The position numbers were made by a program, and so were the translations under genes. From Planctomycetia bacterium (GTDB lineage Bacteria; Planctomycetota; Planctomycetia; Pirellulales; Thermoguttaceae): a DNA stretch of 41,377 nt. Where the stretch lies: the NCBI GenBank assembly GCA_030527105.1, contig JAUNBK010000027.1, positions 1 through 41,377 on the forward strand, given 5' to 3'. Below, one piece after another: positions 25,316 through 33,741 of the stretch; within the stretch, counting starts at the first letter, position 1; each line of letters begins with the position of its first letter. The notes beneath the pieces are model-generated. The model saw only the letters and a list, made by a program, of their open reading frames with translations, had not been told where the DNA came from and ran no database searches.

Positions 25316-25732
25316 ATGGTTGCGAACGTTTGGTACAAAGACGGTCTCCAATTCGAGTGCGCTCAGTGTGGCGCGTGTTGCGGTGGTGCCCCTGGCTATG
25401 TTTGGATTTCTGACGACGAAATTGATCGTGCTGCGGAGAAACTCGGCTTGAATTTCGACGAGTTTGAAAACCAATTCGTGAGAAAGGTCGGGAGACGAAA
25501 GAGTCTTATTGAGTTCCCAAACGGCGATTGTGTCTTTTTTGACAGGATTCATCTCGACTGCCGAATCTACGATGTGCGTCCGATTCAGTGTCGAACTTGG
25601 CCTTTTTGGGCGTCGAATTTGGAGTCGTGCGAGGATTGGGAGAAAATCTCTCGGACGTGCAAGGGATGCAATCGAGGAACGCTCCACTCGCTGGACGAAA
25701 TTGAGGAGCAAAAGGTGTTGAGAGACATGTAG
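25316..25732 (+). CDS. YkgJ-family cysteine cluster protein
   Basis: A 138-residue protein of the zinc/iron-chelating YkgJ (UPF0153) type. It has the signature CAQCGACCGGAPGYVW near the N-terminus, DCRIYDVRPIQCRTWPFW in the middle and CKGC near the end, so the expected metal ligands are present. Its biochemical role is unknown in the family. ATG 25316 is chosen because the cluster motif starts shortly after. The open frame begins just after tRNA-Asp, and the ribosome site is weak. Lnt starts 37 bases after the stop, possibly on the same transcript. Confidence 0.85.
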   Translation: MVANVWYKDGLQFECAQCGACCGGAPGYVWISDDEIDRAAEKLGLNFDEFENQFVRKVGRRKSLIEFPNGDCVFFDRIHLDCRIYDVRPIQCRTWPFWASNLESCEDWEKISRTCKGCNRGTLHSLDEIEEQKVLRDM

Positions 25733-25769
25733 GGCAGGGTACTTCAAGCGAAACAGGACGAGGCATGAA

Positions 25770-27497
25770 ATGAAGACGAAAGCAGATTCTGCGGGAGGTT
25801 TTGTGCGTTTTTATCTCCTTCTCGCGGCGGGCATGGTGTGCGCGTGGCTTGCGTTCCCACCTTTTGGGCTGCCTTGGGGGGGCTTCGTCTCCCTGTCGTG
25901 TTTTGTCGCGGCGGCGTTGCGAGAACCCCGACCTCGTTTCGCGTGGCTCGCTCTTTGGGCTGTCGGGACGCTCTTCTGGCTCTTTGAAGTCCATTTTTTA
26001 CGCTATCCTCACCCCATCAACTACCTGCTTGTCTTCCTGCTCGCGCTCTATTTGGGCGCGTATATTCCAATTTGGAGCGGGCTGCTCCGGTTTTTCGTCA
26101 AAAAAGTCTCTCCCGCGCGGAGGGTGTGGGCGATTCTCTTTTTCGCGCCTTGTTTGTGGGCGGCGTGCGACGTCGCCAGGGCGTGGATTGTGGGGCTGCC
26201 CGTCTCGGGCGCGTGCCACGCGTTTTATCGAGTCCCGATCATGATTCAGACGGCAGATATCCTCGGCGAGTGGGGAACCAGCGCGATTTTCATGCTGATT
26301 TCGACCTGCGCCGCGCTTCTGGTCGTGCCGCACTGGTCGCCTGCGCCGAAGGCTGCCGCCACGCGAATGATCGCTTTGGGTGTGGGAGTCGTTGCTCTCG
26401 GATTCGTGCTATCGTACGGTTTTTTCCGACTGCATCAGACGAACGAGAATCCTCCGCGTGGGCGAATTGTGCTTCTGCAGGGGAATGTCCCTGCCGCGCT
26501 TGAAGTCACGCCCGAGTTGCGCCGTGCGACGGACGAAACATATGATCGCGTGCTGCGTCTTGCGGTCGAGGCGTGCGAAAAAGAGGGTAAGAATGCGGAT
26601 TTGGTCGTTTTCCCCGAGTCGATTTATCGTGAAATGGTTCTTTTCGCGCAGGAGAAGCCGTGGCAGCCCGAGGGACTTGTGAATCACGACGGCACGCCTA
26701 TGTCGTACGAGACGTTCGCGCGTCGATTACCCGAGGCGGTGGAGTACTCGCACCTCAATTTCCTCCAATGGTCGTCTCGCGCCAACGCCTCCGTTCTCTC
26801 TGGCGGCACGGTACTTTTTTACACACAAGACGACGTGAAAATCTACAATTCCGCCATTCTCGCCCCGCTCGGCGCGAACGAAATCCAAAGAGACGAGGGC
26901 ACCTACGGCAAAATGCACCTCGTCATGTTTGGAGAATACATTCCCTTTATGGACTTTCTCACGCGACTTTGTCCCACATTGGAGGAACTCGCGCCGATCG
27001 GCAACACAACGCCCGGCGAGCGTCCTAAAGTGTTTTCGATACAAACGAGCGATGGTGATCGGTTGTCGATTTGCCCCAACATTTGTTTCGAATCCGTGAT
27101 GGGTCGCCTTATACGCAAGCAAGTCGCGACGCTTCGCGAGGCGGGGCAGAATCCCGATTGTCTCATCAATCTAACAAACAACGGCTGGTTCGGCAGATCT
27201 CACGCGCAGGAGCTTCATCTTGCGTGCGGCGTCCTTCGCGCCGTGGAAAATCGTCTCCCGCTCCTCGTCTCGGCAAACAACGGCATCTCCGCCGCCATCA
27301 CGAGCAACGGCGTCATTGAGCAGGAAGTCCCCCCTAGAGAGGAAGGCTTCCTCCTTACCACCGTGCAAAAAGACGATCGGCGGACGTTTTTCACTCGATT
27401 TGGCGGCGTGGCGCAGCTTCTCCCGTTCCTTGCGCTCGTGGCGTGCTGGGGAGTCTTGTCCGTCCGAGGCAAATCAAACGTTCCGCAAGTTGAATAG
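25770..27497 (+). CDS. lnt: Apolipoprotein N-acyltransferase
   Basis: Lnt adds the third acyl chain to the N-terminal cysteine of lipoproteins in the inner membrane. The 575-residue protein has an N-terminal block of hydrophobic helices (about 12-220), then a nitrilase-fold domain. The catalytic triad is visible: Glu283 in VVFPESIY, Lys381 in GKMHLVMFGEYIPF and Cys439 in PNICFESV. LTNNGWFG and VSANNGISA are also typical. A C-terminal helix follows. Its presence with lgt implies triacylated lipoproteins and a diderm envelope. ACGAGG lies nine bases before ATG 25770. Confidence 0.93.
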   Translation: MKTKADSAGGFVRFYLLLAAGMVCAWLAFPPFGLPWGGFVSLSCFVAAALREPRPRFAWLALWAVGTLFWLFEVHFLRYPHPINYLLVFLLALYLGAYIPIWSGLLRFFVKKVSPARRVWAILFFAPCLWAACDVARAWIVGLPVSGACHAFYRVPIMIQTADILGEWGTSAIFMLISTCAALLVVPHWSPAPKAAATRMIALGVGVVALGFVLSYGFFRLHQTNENPPRGRIVLLQGNVPAALEVTPELRRATDETYDRVLRLAVEACEKEGKNADLVVFPESIYREMVLFAQEKPWQPEGLVNHDGTPMSYETFARRLPEAVEYSHLNFLQWSSRANASVLSGGTVLFYTQDDVKIYNSAILAPLGANEIQRDEGTYGKMHLVMFGEYIPFMDFLTRLCPTLEELAPIGNTTPGERPKVFSIQTSDGDRLSICPNICFESVMGRLIRKQVATLREAGQNPDCLINLTNNGWFGRSHAQELHLACGVLRAVENRLPLLVSANNGISAAITSNGVIEQEVPPREEGFLLTTVQKDDRRTFFTRFGGVAQLLPFLALVACWGVLSVRGKSNVPQVE

Positions 27498-27554
27498 TTT
27501 AAGACAACTTCCCAAACCTTCGCATTTCTACGAAACCTTTCACTCAAAATTTGT

Positions 27555-27666
27555 TTTATAATACTTCGCGTTGAAATTTTCGTTTCCGTCCGCCGTTGGA
27601 GCTTGCGCACCACGGCTCGCAAAGCGTCGCGTAAAACGGGAATTTTATAGGAGAACGGGTATATAA
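27555..27666 (+). repeat. Palindromic repeat family R1 (MITE-like), full copy 4
   Basis: Full length in the opposite orientation to copies 1-3. It starts TTATAATACTTCGCGTTG, has CCGCCGTTGGAGCTTGCG and CACGGCTCGCAAAGCGTCGC, and ends CGGGAATTTTATAGGAGAA then CGGGTATATAAC. The end segment is the closest of all copies to the IS630 end at 413-441. It lies between lnt and the IS5-type remnant, whose reading frame it terminates. Confidence 0.88.
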
Positions 27667-27929
27667 CAAAATCCGCGTTTTGCACTTGTTTTTTGTATTT
27701 CGTTCAACAAAATTCCCCCATTTTTTCGCATCAAAATCGTTAGTCGAAACATATTACACGCGAGGTTTTGGAACCGAATTATCACTCATGCACGCGCCAG
27801 ACCAATGGAGCAAATCTTTCGGCGCCCGCAAATGACTTGTCCATCTGGTGAGAAAACGTGTTCAATCCGACAACGAATCCGCGATTTCTCGCGATTTTCC
27901 TCCTTCTGCGCCTTTTTTTCGCACTCCAC
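27645..27929 (-). pseudogene. IS5-type transposase C-terminal remnant
   Basis: Reading leftward from 27929, one frame gives KKAQKEENREKSRIRCRIEH, then VF…GRRKICSIGLARA. A TGA follows at 27786-27788, then IIRFQNLACNMFRL and TILMRKNGG. The order K-S-R-I-R-x-R-I-E-H-V-F, I-G-L-A-R-A and N-L-x-x-N-x-x-R is the C-terminal signature of IS5-family DDE transposases. The in-frame stop and the missing upstream part mark it as dead. The frame finally stops at TAA 27645-27647, inside R1 copy 4. It sits between lnt and the GTPase operon. Confidence 0.6.
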
Positions 27930-27978
27930 TCCTCTGGAGACGAGTATAAAGTTTTTTGCCTACCGACAAGCGGCAATT

Positions 27979-29727
27979 TTACACAAAATTGGAATGGATT
28001 CTCCGAAGTAAGGACTTTAGGGAACTGAACGTACAAAATTTAGCTTTCGGCGACGCCAAATACGCACTGCTCACGAAGTATTCGACTTTTTGGAAACGCG
28101 TTTCAAGAATACTCACGAAATTGCACATATTGCAATCCAGAAGAAACTGGCGAACGAGACGACTTTGGGCTGTCGTCCACTGGTTAAATTCTCTCGAGTT
28201 TTTGAAAAGAATCTCCGTGTCAAGGTCTAAACACACCTTCTCGTTCGGAGAATCTGGACTTGTTGTCATTTTGCGTGGCGATTCAATGCGTCGCTCGCTG
28301 TTGGAGTCAGCGATAGCATCTCGTGAAACATCGAGAATCCCCCTATTTTCAAGGTGCGATAAGTAAATATCTGCTTTTGTCAAAACGACGCAAATCGGAT
28401 ACTTGAATCGCACATCCGACCGGCACCCCAACATGCGCTCCAACATAACGCAAAGTCTGCTTGCGGTAATTTCGGGGTGCTCTTGAGCCGTCCGAAAATC
28501 AGAAGGGATCCTTGGGGTCGGGAGGGGATTTTTCTTCATAAAAGACGTTTCGCAAAAAGGGTCGACGAAAAAGAGGATGCCGTCCAAATCTTCGCAATAG
28601 GAACAGGAGGGTCTATTCGGACTGTCACTAAATTCGTCCCCAGCCGAGTCGTAGAGATAACAAAGCGACGATGAGAGACCGTGGGGGGCGAGAATAGGAA
28701 CCGCCGCGGGAATCCGACACTGCGGAGTCGATTGGCAAGATACCATTCTGTCCATTGCACTCGAAGCATTGCGCATTGTTTTTTCTTGGTCGGCATCAGC
28801 AAATTGAATCCCACCCACGCGCGCCCCAGAACCGAACGTGAGCGCTCTTACAAGATAGGAAGTTTTTCCGCAGCCGTGGGAACCTGCGAGCATTATTTTT
28901 TTTACTGGATACTTGCCAATTCCCCGAATATTGAGGTTCCTCCCACATTCTGGGCAGGCTTTCGTGTAACGCCCGCGCCCCCAGAGATTGAGAGTGCTCA
29001 AATACGTTTGGCAAGATGGACACGGGACGCGAAAAATACCAGCAGAAGACGGCCTCAGTCGTTCAATACGCGTGCCGCAATTCGGGCAAGAATAGATCGG
29101 TCGCACACGCTTTCCACAGTCGGCATGGTGGCAAAGGAAAGTTCGATTTCCGAAGTGCGCGACCCACTCGAAAAAGAGGAGCGTCAGGAGCGAAACGAGC
29201 GAGACCGAAGCAATTCCAAGAGCGAGTCCGCCAGGCACCCAACCCCAATAATAAATTTGAATATCACTTGCCATTTGTGAAATATTCGCACTGAATAGAG
29301 AAAACGTTTCAAAAGTATCGACCGCTGCTTTGTCAAAAAATCCCCAAATATGAGAGCAAAGAGTGCTAACAATGCACATCCAAATGCCAAAAGCGATCAG
29401 ACTTCCGCAGCCCACGTCGGTATTCATTTGGCTGCTGTTGGAATTGCGTTCATTGTTAGAGATAGCGAAACAGCCGACCACCAGCCCTAAAACGATAATT
29501 AAAACACAAATGATCCAGTCGAGAATGTTTAGAATGCCCGCAACGAGAGCACCAATTGCATAAACGCAAGTCGAGCACATGGGGAAAATCACGAGCAAAC
29601 CGAGTGTAAGCATCCAACAGCAGATGAGGAACTTTGGATGCAACTGCCAAATGGGGGTAGGATTCAACGATCTTGTGGAATTTGACCTGAATGACGAGGA
29701 ACTCACACTGCTCTCCCAAAAATTCAA
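27979..29727 (-). CDS. Multi-pass membrane zinc-ribbon GTPase (double-GTPase type)
   Basis: A 582-residue protein. Four hydrophobic segments (about 34-52, 55-88, 105-128, 160-190) precede cysteine-rich zinc ribbons (about 199-262: CHHADCGKR…CPNCG, CPSC…CPECGR), and then a GTPase domain. That domain has P-loop GSHGCGKTS (282-290), a switch-like DSAGDEF (360-366), and LTKAD as the NKxD-type base motif. This matches the double-GTPase proteins paired with GAP1 in predicted conflict systems. The start is TTG 29727, overlapping the upstream stop as TTGA, which implies tight coupling. It is last in the seven-gene operon. It may transmit a signal at the membrane; the output is unknown. Confidence 0.75.
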   Translation of the reverse strand: MNFWESSVSSSSFRSNSTRSLNPTPIWQLHPKFLICCWMLTLGLLVIFPMCSTCVYAIGALVAGILNILDWIICVLIIVLGLVVGCFAISNNERNSNSSQMNTDVGCGSLIAFGIWMCIVSTLCSHIWGFFDKAAVDTFETFSLFSANISQMASDIQIYYWGWVPGGLALGIASVSLVSLLTLLFFEWVAHFGNRTFLCHHADCGKRVRPIYSCPNCGTRIERLRPSSAGIFRVPCPSCQTYLSTLNLWGRGRYTKACPECGRNLNIRGIGKYPVKKIMLAGSHGCGKTSYLVRALTFGSGARVGGIQFADADQEKTMRNASSAMDRMVSCQSTPQCRIPAAVPILAPHGLSSSLCYLYDSAGDEFSDSPNRPSCSYCEDLDGILFFVDPFCETSFMKKNPLPTPRIPSDFRTAQEHPEITASRLCVMLERMLGCRSDVRFKYPICVVLTKADIYLSHLENRGILDVSRDAIADSNSERRIESPRKMTTSPDSPNEKVCLDLDTEILFKNSREFNQWTTAQSRLVRQFLLDCNMCNFVSILETRFQKVEYFVSSAYLASPKAKFCTFSSLKSLLRRIHSNFV

Positions 29728-31091
29728 CGCAACGCATTAAAAATCAAAAAAGGAAGAAAAAAGAGCGCCAGTAGGCAACCTTTAGATTTCTGTTCCATCG
29801 GCGCGGAAGCGTAAGCCGCATTTTCCTTGTGCGCTGCTGTCGAGGATTCCGCTGCCGCCGGTTCCTTTGTAGATTCCTCTGGAGGTGCGGGTGTCTCAAA
29901 CCCTTGGATGATGAGTCGTTGAAAGTCCGGCATATTTCGAAGCTGAGCAATGGTGTGTTCATGAAGGATTCGATTGAGGAGAAGGTCTCGCTCCTCATTT
30001 CTGAGAACGTCGAAGCAGGTGAGTTGCTCTGAGAGCGAAAAGCGCCCAGACTGTGTGAGGGCAGTTGCCGCTACTTTGTTGATTTCAGGGACGGTGCAAG
30101 CGGTGCGGAGCTGCTTCAAATTCAAATTTGTCTGATGAAAACGAAATATCCAGAAAAATTGGAGCCACTCGACACTCTGTTCATAGCGATCCGGAACAGT
30201 TTTGAGAAAATCGAAGAAGAAATTCAATTTTCCTTCGCAAAAACGACAGATCAACTCGTCCCAGAACGGATACTGCGCCCTAGGCTCCTCCTCACTGCTC
30301 CCGCCGTCCTTCCGCCAATAGAACCTAAAATCTTGTCTTTGTCTGAGCGTTTTGAACACAAGTTCGTCTTGATCGGAATAATCTCCTGTTCCAGCAAAAG
30401 CTACGACCTCTTGGGAGATGGTCACGGAGGGGCTTTCGTAGGTGGAAAAGGTGAGGGAATTCCAATATTTTTGAGGGAAACAGCGCGTCAAGCCCCACAG
30501 AGCGAATGCCGACCGTTCGGGTTCGCAAACGAAGACAATTTTTTGGTCAGGTGTTTTTGAGAACCACGCTTTGAGAAGAAACCTGAAGATATCGATATTC
30601 TCAGGGTCACGATTGAGAAAATCGACAAACGATTGGTCATTGATGATTCCTTTTTGAAAGCTGCTGTCCTCCAATTCAGGCAAAATTTCAGGAAAATCAT
30701 TCTCGTCCTTTATGACCCAAGAGGGACTTCCCCAAAGTGAAAGCACATCGTATGCCGTCCATTTCTCGGGGAGCGAAGTGAGTACATGCGCGAAGTAGTT
30801 TCCCTCACGACTCGTTTCTTGGTCGGGGAGAGCGTCGCAAATATGCACAACAACCCGACCAACGGGTGAATTGCAGAGCTTCAGCGAAACGGGCGCATTT
30901 TGGAGAATCGCCTCACGAGACATCTTCTTTTCGAGAAACGGCTGAATCGAAATAGAATAGAAGCAAAGTTTTTTAATCTGCTCCGCCTCTGTACCGCTAA
31001 TACCTTTAGAAATGGCGCGAGGGCGGTCGCCGCCGGCACCACGTACAACACTTTTTCCCGCGCAACAAAATGTATAATAAATTTGCTTCAT
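29724..31091 (-). CDS. GAP1-like GTPase-associated protein with C-terminal membrane anchor
   Basis: A 455-residue protein. The first 130 residues fit the GAP1-N2 domain: MKQIYYTFCCAGKSV, a GISG turn, a mid FYSI strand, VGRVVVHICDALPDQETSRE and GNYFAHVLTSLP. The middle (about 140-390) is helical and may correspond to GAP1-M. The end has an Ala/Glu/Pro linker and a hydrophobic tail (CLLALFFLPFLIFNALR), which looks like a tail anchor. Family knowledge links GAP1 to paired GTPases in conflict systems; here GTPase genes sit on both sides. It overlaps both neighbours by four bases (ATGA and TTGA). Confidence 0.72.
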   Translation of the reverse strand: MKQIYYTFCCAGKSVVRGAGGDRPRAISKGISGTEAEQIKKLCFYSISIQPFLEKKMSREAILQNAPVSLKLCNSPVGRVVVHICDALPDQETSREGNYFAHVLTSLPEKWTAYDVLSLWGSPSWVIKDENDFPEILPELEDSSFQKGIINDQSFVDFLNRDPENIDIFRFLLKAWFSKTPDQKIVFVCEPERSAFALWGLTRCFPQKYWNSLTFSTYESPSVTISQEVVAFAGTGDYSDQDELVFKTLRQRQDFRFYWRKDGGSSEEEPRAQYPFWDELICRFCEGKLNFFFDFLKTVPDRYEQSVEWLQFFWIFRFHQTNLNLKQLRTACTVPEINKVAATALTQSGRFSLSEQLTCFDVLRNEERDLLLNRILHEHTIAQLRNMPDFQRLIIQGFETPAPPEESTKEPAAAESSTAAHKENAAYASAPMEQKSKGCLLALFFLPFLIFNALR

Positions 31092-32347
31092 GATTTCATA
31101 TCCTCTTTTGTTTGCAAATGTCCAAGTTTATTAAGCAGCCAGAAGAGCGAGTCCGCGACATTAATCGGCTCAATGGATTCAATCGGCTGATTTTCGACCG
31201 GAGTGCGCCCAAGCGACGCCATTCCAAAGAATTGAATATTTTGAAAATTTGCCTCAACATCGCTAATGAGTCGCGGAGCGTTCTCCAGCAGAAAATGACG
31301 AAGGTGCCCCGAAACCTCTTGCGCAGACTCTGCGTCAAACCCATCTTCGTGTTTGTGATCGTGAAAGACGGAAGGCTCCAACCCCTCCACGTTTCGGAGG
31401 AGATCGAATTTCGAAATAACGACCGCCAAGGGAGTTTTTATTTTCCGCTCAGGGAGAGCGCCTTGTCGTTCAAACGCCCTCCGAATTTGCGCGACCACAA
31501 CATCATCCGAAACCCCCTCCTTGACGAGGGTGGATTCGTCAAGCTCTTGTATGATTTTCCCTCGAATCCTTTGATAGGAAAGCGGGTCGAATAGCGCGAT
31601 AATCCCGGACGCTCGCGCAAGGTAGCGTGCATAAAGCGCTATCGCCTCGGGGCTGTCCATATCCTCGCCAGCAGCGTCGAAAAGCACCAAATCAACCGGT
31701 CGTATATGCGAAAAAGGATGAAGAATTCGTTGTTTCCAATTGAATTTCGTCAGATTCAATCGATAAATCAATGGAATCCGGATTTCTCTATTCTGAACGG
31801 CAGAGCGCGTCGCGGGAACTGCGATCGGATTCCGCGCAGATTTAAGATACTGTCCATAACGGTATCCATAAAGCGAGGAGGAATTAACCGTCGAGAGTGT
31901 TGAAATCGAAAACGTTTCGAGCGAAAGCAAATTCAATCCCACCTCCGCCGAATAGCGATTGCCCAAAGCATCAATCAAAACCCCGAAAAAATTGCTTTTC
32001 CCTGACGCTCGATACCCCGTGACCGCGATGATGTCCGTGCTTTTCCCATTATTTGTCATTTGGCTCGGCAAATCCATGTGGCAATGAGGGCAAATTCGCC
32101 GGACGATACGCCTTCCTCGCTCACGAACCTTCGGAAAATAAAAATAACGAATCAAGTTAAGAAAACCCGTAGGTGGCGGTTCTACTGGTCGCATCATCAC
32201 GGCTTGGTCAAGATCCAAAAATTTTTGAACAACCTCGTCGTTTTCATATTCGTCGCTCGAAATCACACGAAGCGGAGCGTGCCCCGGTCGAAAATACTCG
32301 AAGCAGAAGGGGCACAATAATCTTTTCCATGGTCGTATGAATGGCAT
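31088..32347 (-). CDS. Zinc-ribbon GTPase of the double-GTPase type, soluble partner
   Basis: A 419-residue protein. An N-terminal split zinc ribbon (CPFC near 12-15, CPHC near 86-89) leads to a GTPase domain with P-loop GYRASGKS (111-118), DAAGED (224-229) and VISKFDLL as the base-specificity motif. It has no membrane segment, in contrast to the GTPase at 27979. The two form a plausible pair of the kind found with GAP1. Its stop overlaps the GAP1-like start by four bases. Target and trigger are unknown. Confidence 0.75.
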   Translation of the reverse strand: MPFIRPWKRLLCPFCFEYFRPGHAPLRVISSDEYENDEVVQKFLDLDQAVMMRPVEPPPTGFLNLIRYFYFPKVRERGRRIVRRICPHCHMDLPSQMTNNGKSTDIIAVTGYRASGKSNFFGVLIDALGNRYSAEVGLNLLSLETFSISTLSTVNSSSLYGYRYGQYLKSARNPIAVPATRSAVQNREIRIPLIYRLNLTKFNWKQRILHPFSHIRPVDLVLFDAAGEDMDSPEAIALYARYLARASGIIALFDPLSYQRIRGKIIQELDESTLVKEGVSDDVVVAQIRRAFERQGALPERKIKTPLAVVISKFDLLRNVEGLEPSVFHDHKHEDGFDAESAQEVSGHLRHFLLENAPRLISDVEANFQNIQFFGMASLGRTPVENQPIESIEPINVADSLFWLLNKLGHLQTKEDMKS

Positions 32348-32373
32348 GATGTCTACACTCCATTGAATTGGGT

Positions 32374-33741
32374 TTATCGTTCTTTACATATCTGTTTTCG
32401 ACTTTGCGGATCGGTTCCCAATGAGAAGAAAACGCGGTTCCCCACGCGCACTTCGCTAAATATCGAAACGAATATGCAAGCGTCAAAATCGATCGGAATA
32501 CGAGCCGGATGATTGATGGAGAGTCGTTGCTCCGTGCGCTGAATTCCCTGCCCCACATCCTCGGCAGAAGCGGCAAAACGGTCCTCACGAACGACAATTC
32601 GGATTTTCCTCACCTTCACGTCCGCAGACCAAGAAAGAGCCACGACAAGTTCCCCATTCTCTGCGTCGAAATAGGCGTCAAACATCGTCGCGTCGTCTGG
32701 TCCGCCCAACGCAATGATTTCTCCACACTGGAACCATTGCTTAAACGGCTTGATCGGGAGAAGATGAATCGTTTCATAACGAGAATCGTCCGGGAGTTTG
32801 CGCCACGAGGCGGAACCTGCGCGTTGATCCACATCTAAGCGAAACGTTGGGTGCCTCCCCACATCGTCTCCAAGAGTCTGCAATTCGGACTCCCAGATGA
32901 ATCGTCCCTGCCATTCTTTCGCCTTGGAGGAATCCACAACGAGAAACCTCAAAGGTTGCCCCGTATCTGGAGTCCAAAGGAGTTTCACCGCAGAGGCGTC
33001 TTGCTCACGACGGACTTGCGGCGTTTCTCCCGATTTTGCCAAAGGTTCCCATGTATCGCAATAAGGGAGGCTTTCCAACAGCTCGACAGGGAGGTTTTGT
33101 GCCGCAATTTCTCGGAAGATCGCGCCACACGGCTCCGTCCCCAAAAGCATGAGGTGGGGCAGAGAATCGAACAAACGGATTGTCCTCGCGAGAGCCTCTT
33201 TCTTGAAAGACGCCTCATTCTCGGAGGGCTTTTTTTCCACCACCGGAGCGATCGGCAAAAGTTTCCACCCGATTGTTTCTCCGTATTTGACAATGGCGAG
33301 AAGATCGGGACTCCATCTGGAGAAAGTCACTCCGCAGTCGGCAAGCTCGGACGCTGCGGAACAGACAAAGGAAAGGAAATCGGTCTCCTTATCTTTCGGC
33401 ACGGTATCTTCTGGGTCGTTCTTATCGAACAAACGATCGGCAGCTTCAAAAACAGCAAAAGCAATATTCTGTTTTTGCCCCGTCCTCAGGCATTGAAGCG
33501 CGTCGGAGCAATTTTTTGTCGACTGCTGCCATTTTTCCCAGGTTTTCGCAATGAGCGCATTCTCCGGTGCCACGAGAAACCAGATGTCACGACAAGATTC
33601 CTCTGCGGAGCCAAAACCATCGGAATCAAGCGACGAGCGGAGTATTCCCGAAAAAATGCGAACGTTTTGATAGGCACCAAGTGCAGCAAGCCTCTCCACC
33701 GTTGTAGAGGAATCAAGTGGCAACGTTTTGGAATTGTGCAT
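32374..33741 (-). CDS. Operon protein of unknown function
   Basis: I do not recognise this 455-residue protein. The N-terminal half is helical with a strand-helix order (DIWFLVAPENALIAKTWEKW, NIAFAVFEAADRLFD). The C-terminal part (about 260-455) is β-rich with aromatic and charged strands (ELVVALSWSADVKVRKIRIV). It has no signal peptide, membrane helix or P-loop. The phrase FEAADRLFD resembles FEFADRLYS of the AAA protein upstream, so its N-terminal half may be a relative of that protein's degenerate N-terminal domain. Its start overlaps the AAA stop by one base (TAATG). It lies 26 bases before the soluble GTPase. Confidence 0.65.
   Translation of the reverse strand: MHNSKTLPLDSSTTVERLAALGAYQNVRIFSGILRSSLDSDGFGSAEESCRDIWFLVAPENALIAKTWEKWQQSTKNCSDALQCLRTGQKQNIAFAVFEAADRLFDKNDPEDTVPKDKETDFLSFVCSAASELADCGVTFSRWSPDLLAIVKYGETIGWKLLPIAPVVEKKPSENEASFKKEALARTIRLFDSLPHLMLLGTEPCGAIFREIAAQNLPVELLESLPYCDTWEPLAKSGETPQVRREQDASAVKLLWTPDTGQPLRFLVVDSSKAKEWQGRFIWESELQTLGDDVGRHPTFRLDVDQRAGSASWRKLPDDSRYETIHLLPIKPFKQWFQCGEIIALGGPDDATMFDAYFDAENGELVVALSWSADVKVRKIRIVVREDRFAASAEDVGQGIQRTEQRLSINHPARIPIDFDACIFVSIFSEVRVGNRVFFSLGTDPQSRKQICKER

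Noticed and set aside
27782..28036. 84-codon frame that could extend the C-terminus of the membrane GTPase by a frameshift
   Set aside because: It is Arg-rich, and the same DNA in another frame carries the IS5-type transposase motifs. The GTPase ends plausibly at 27979.
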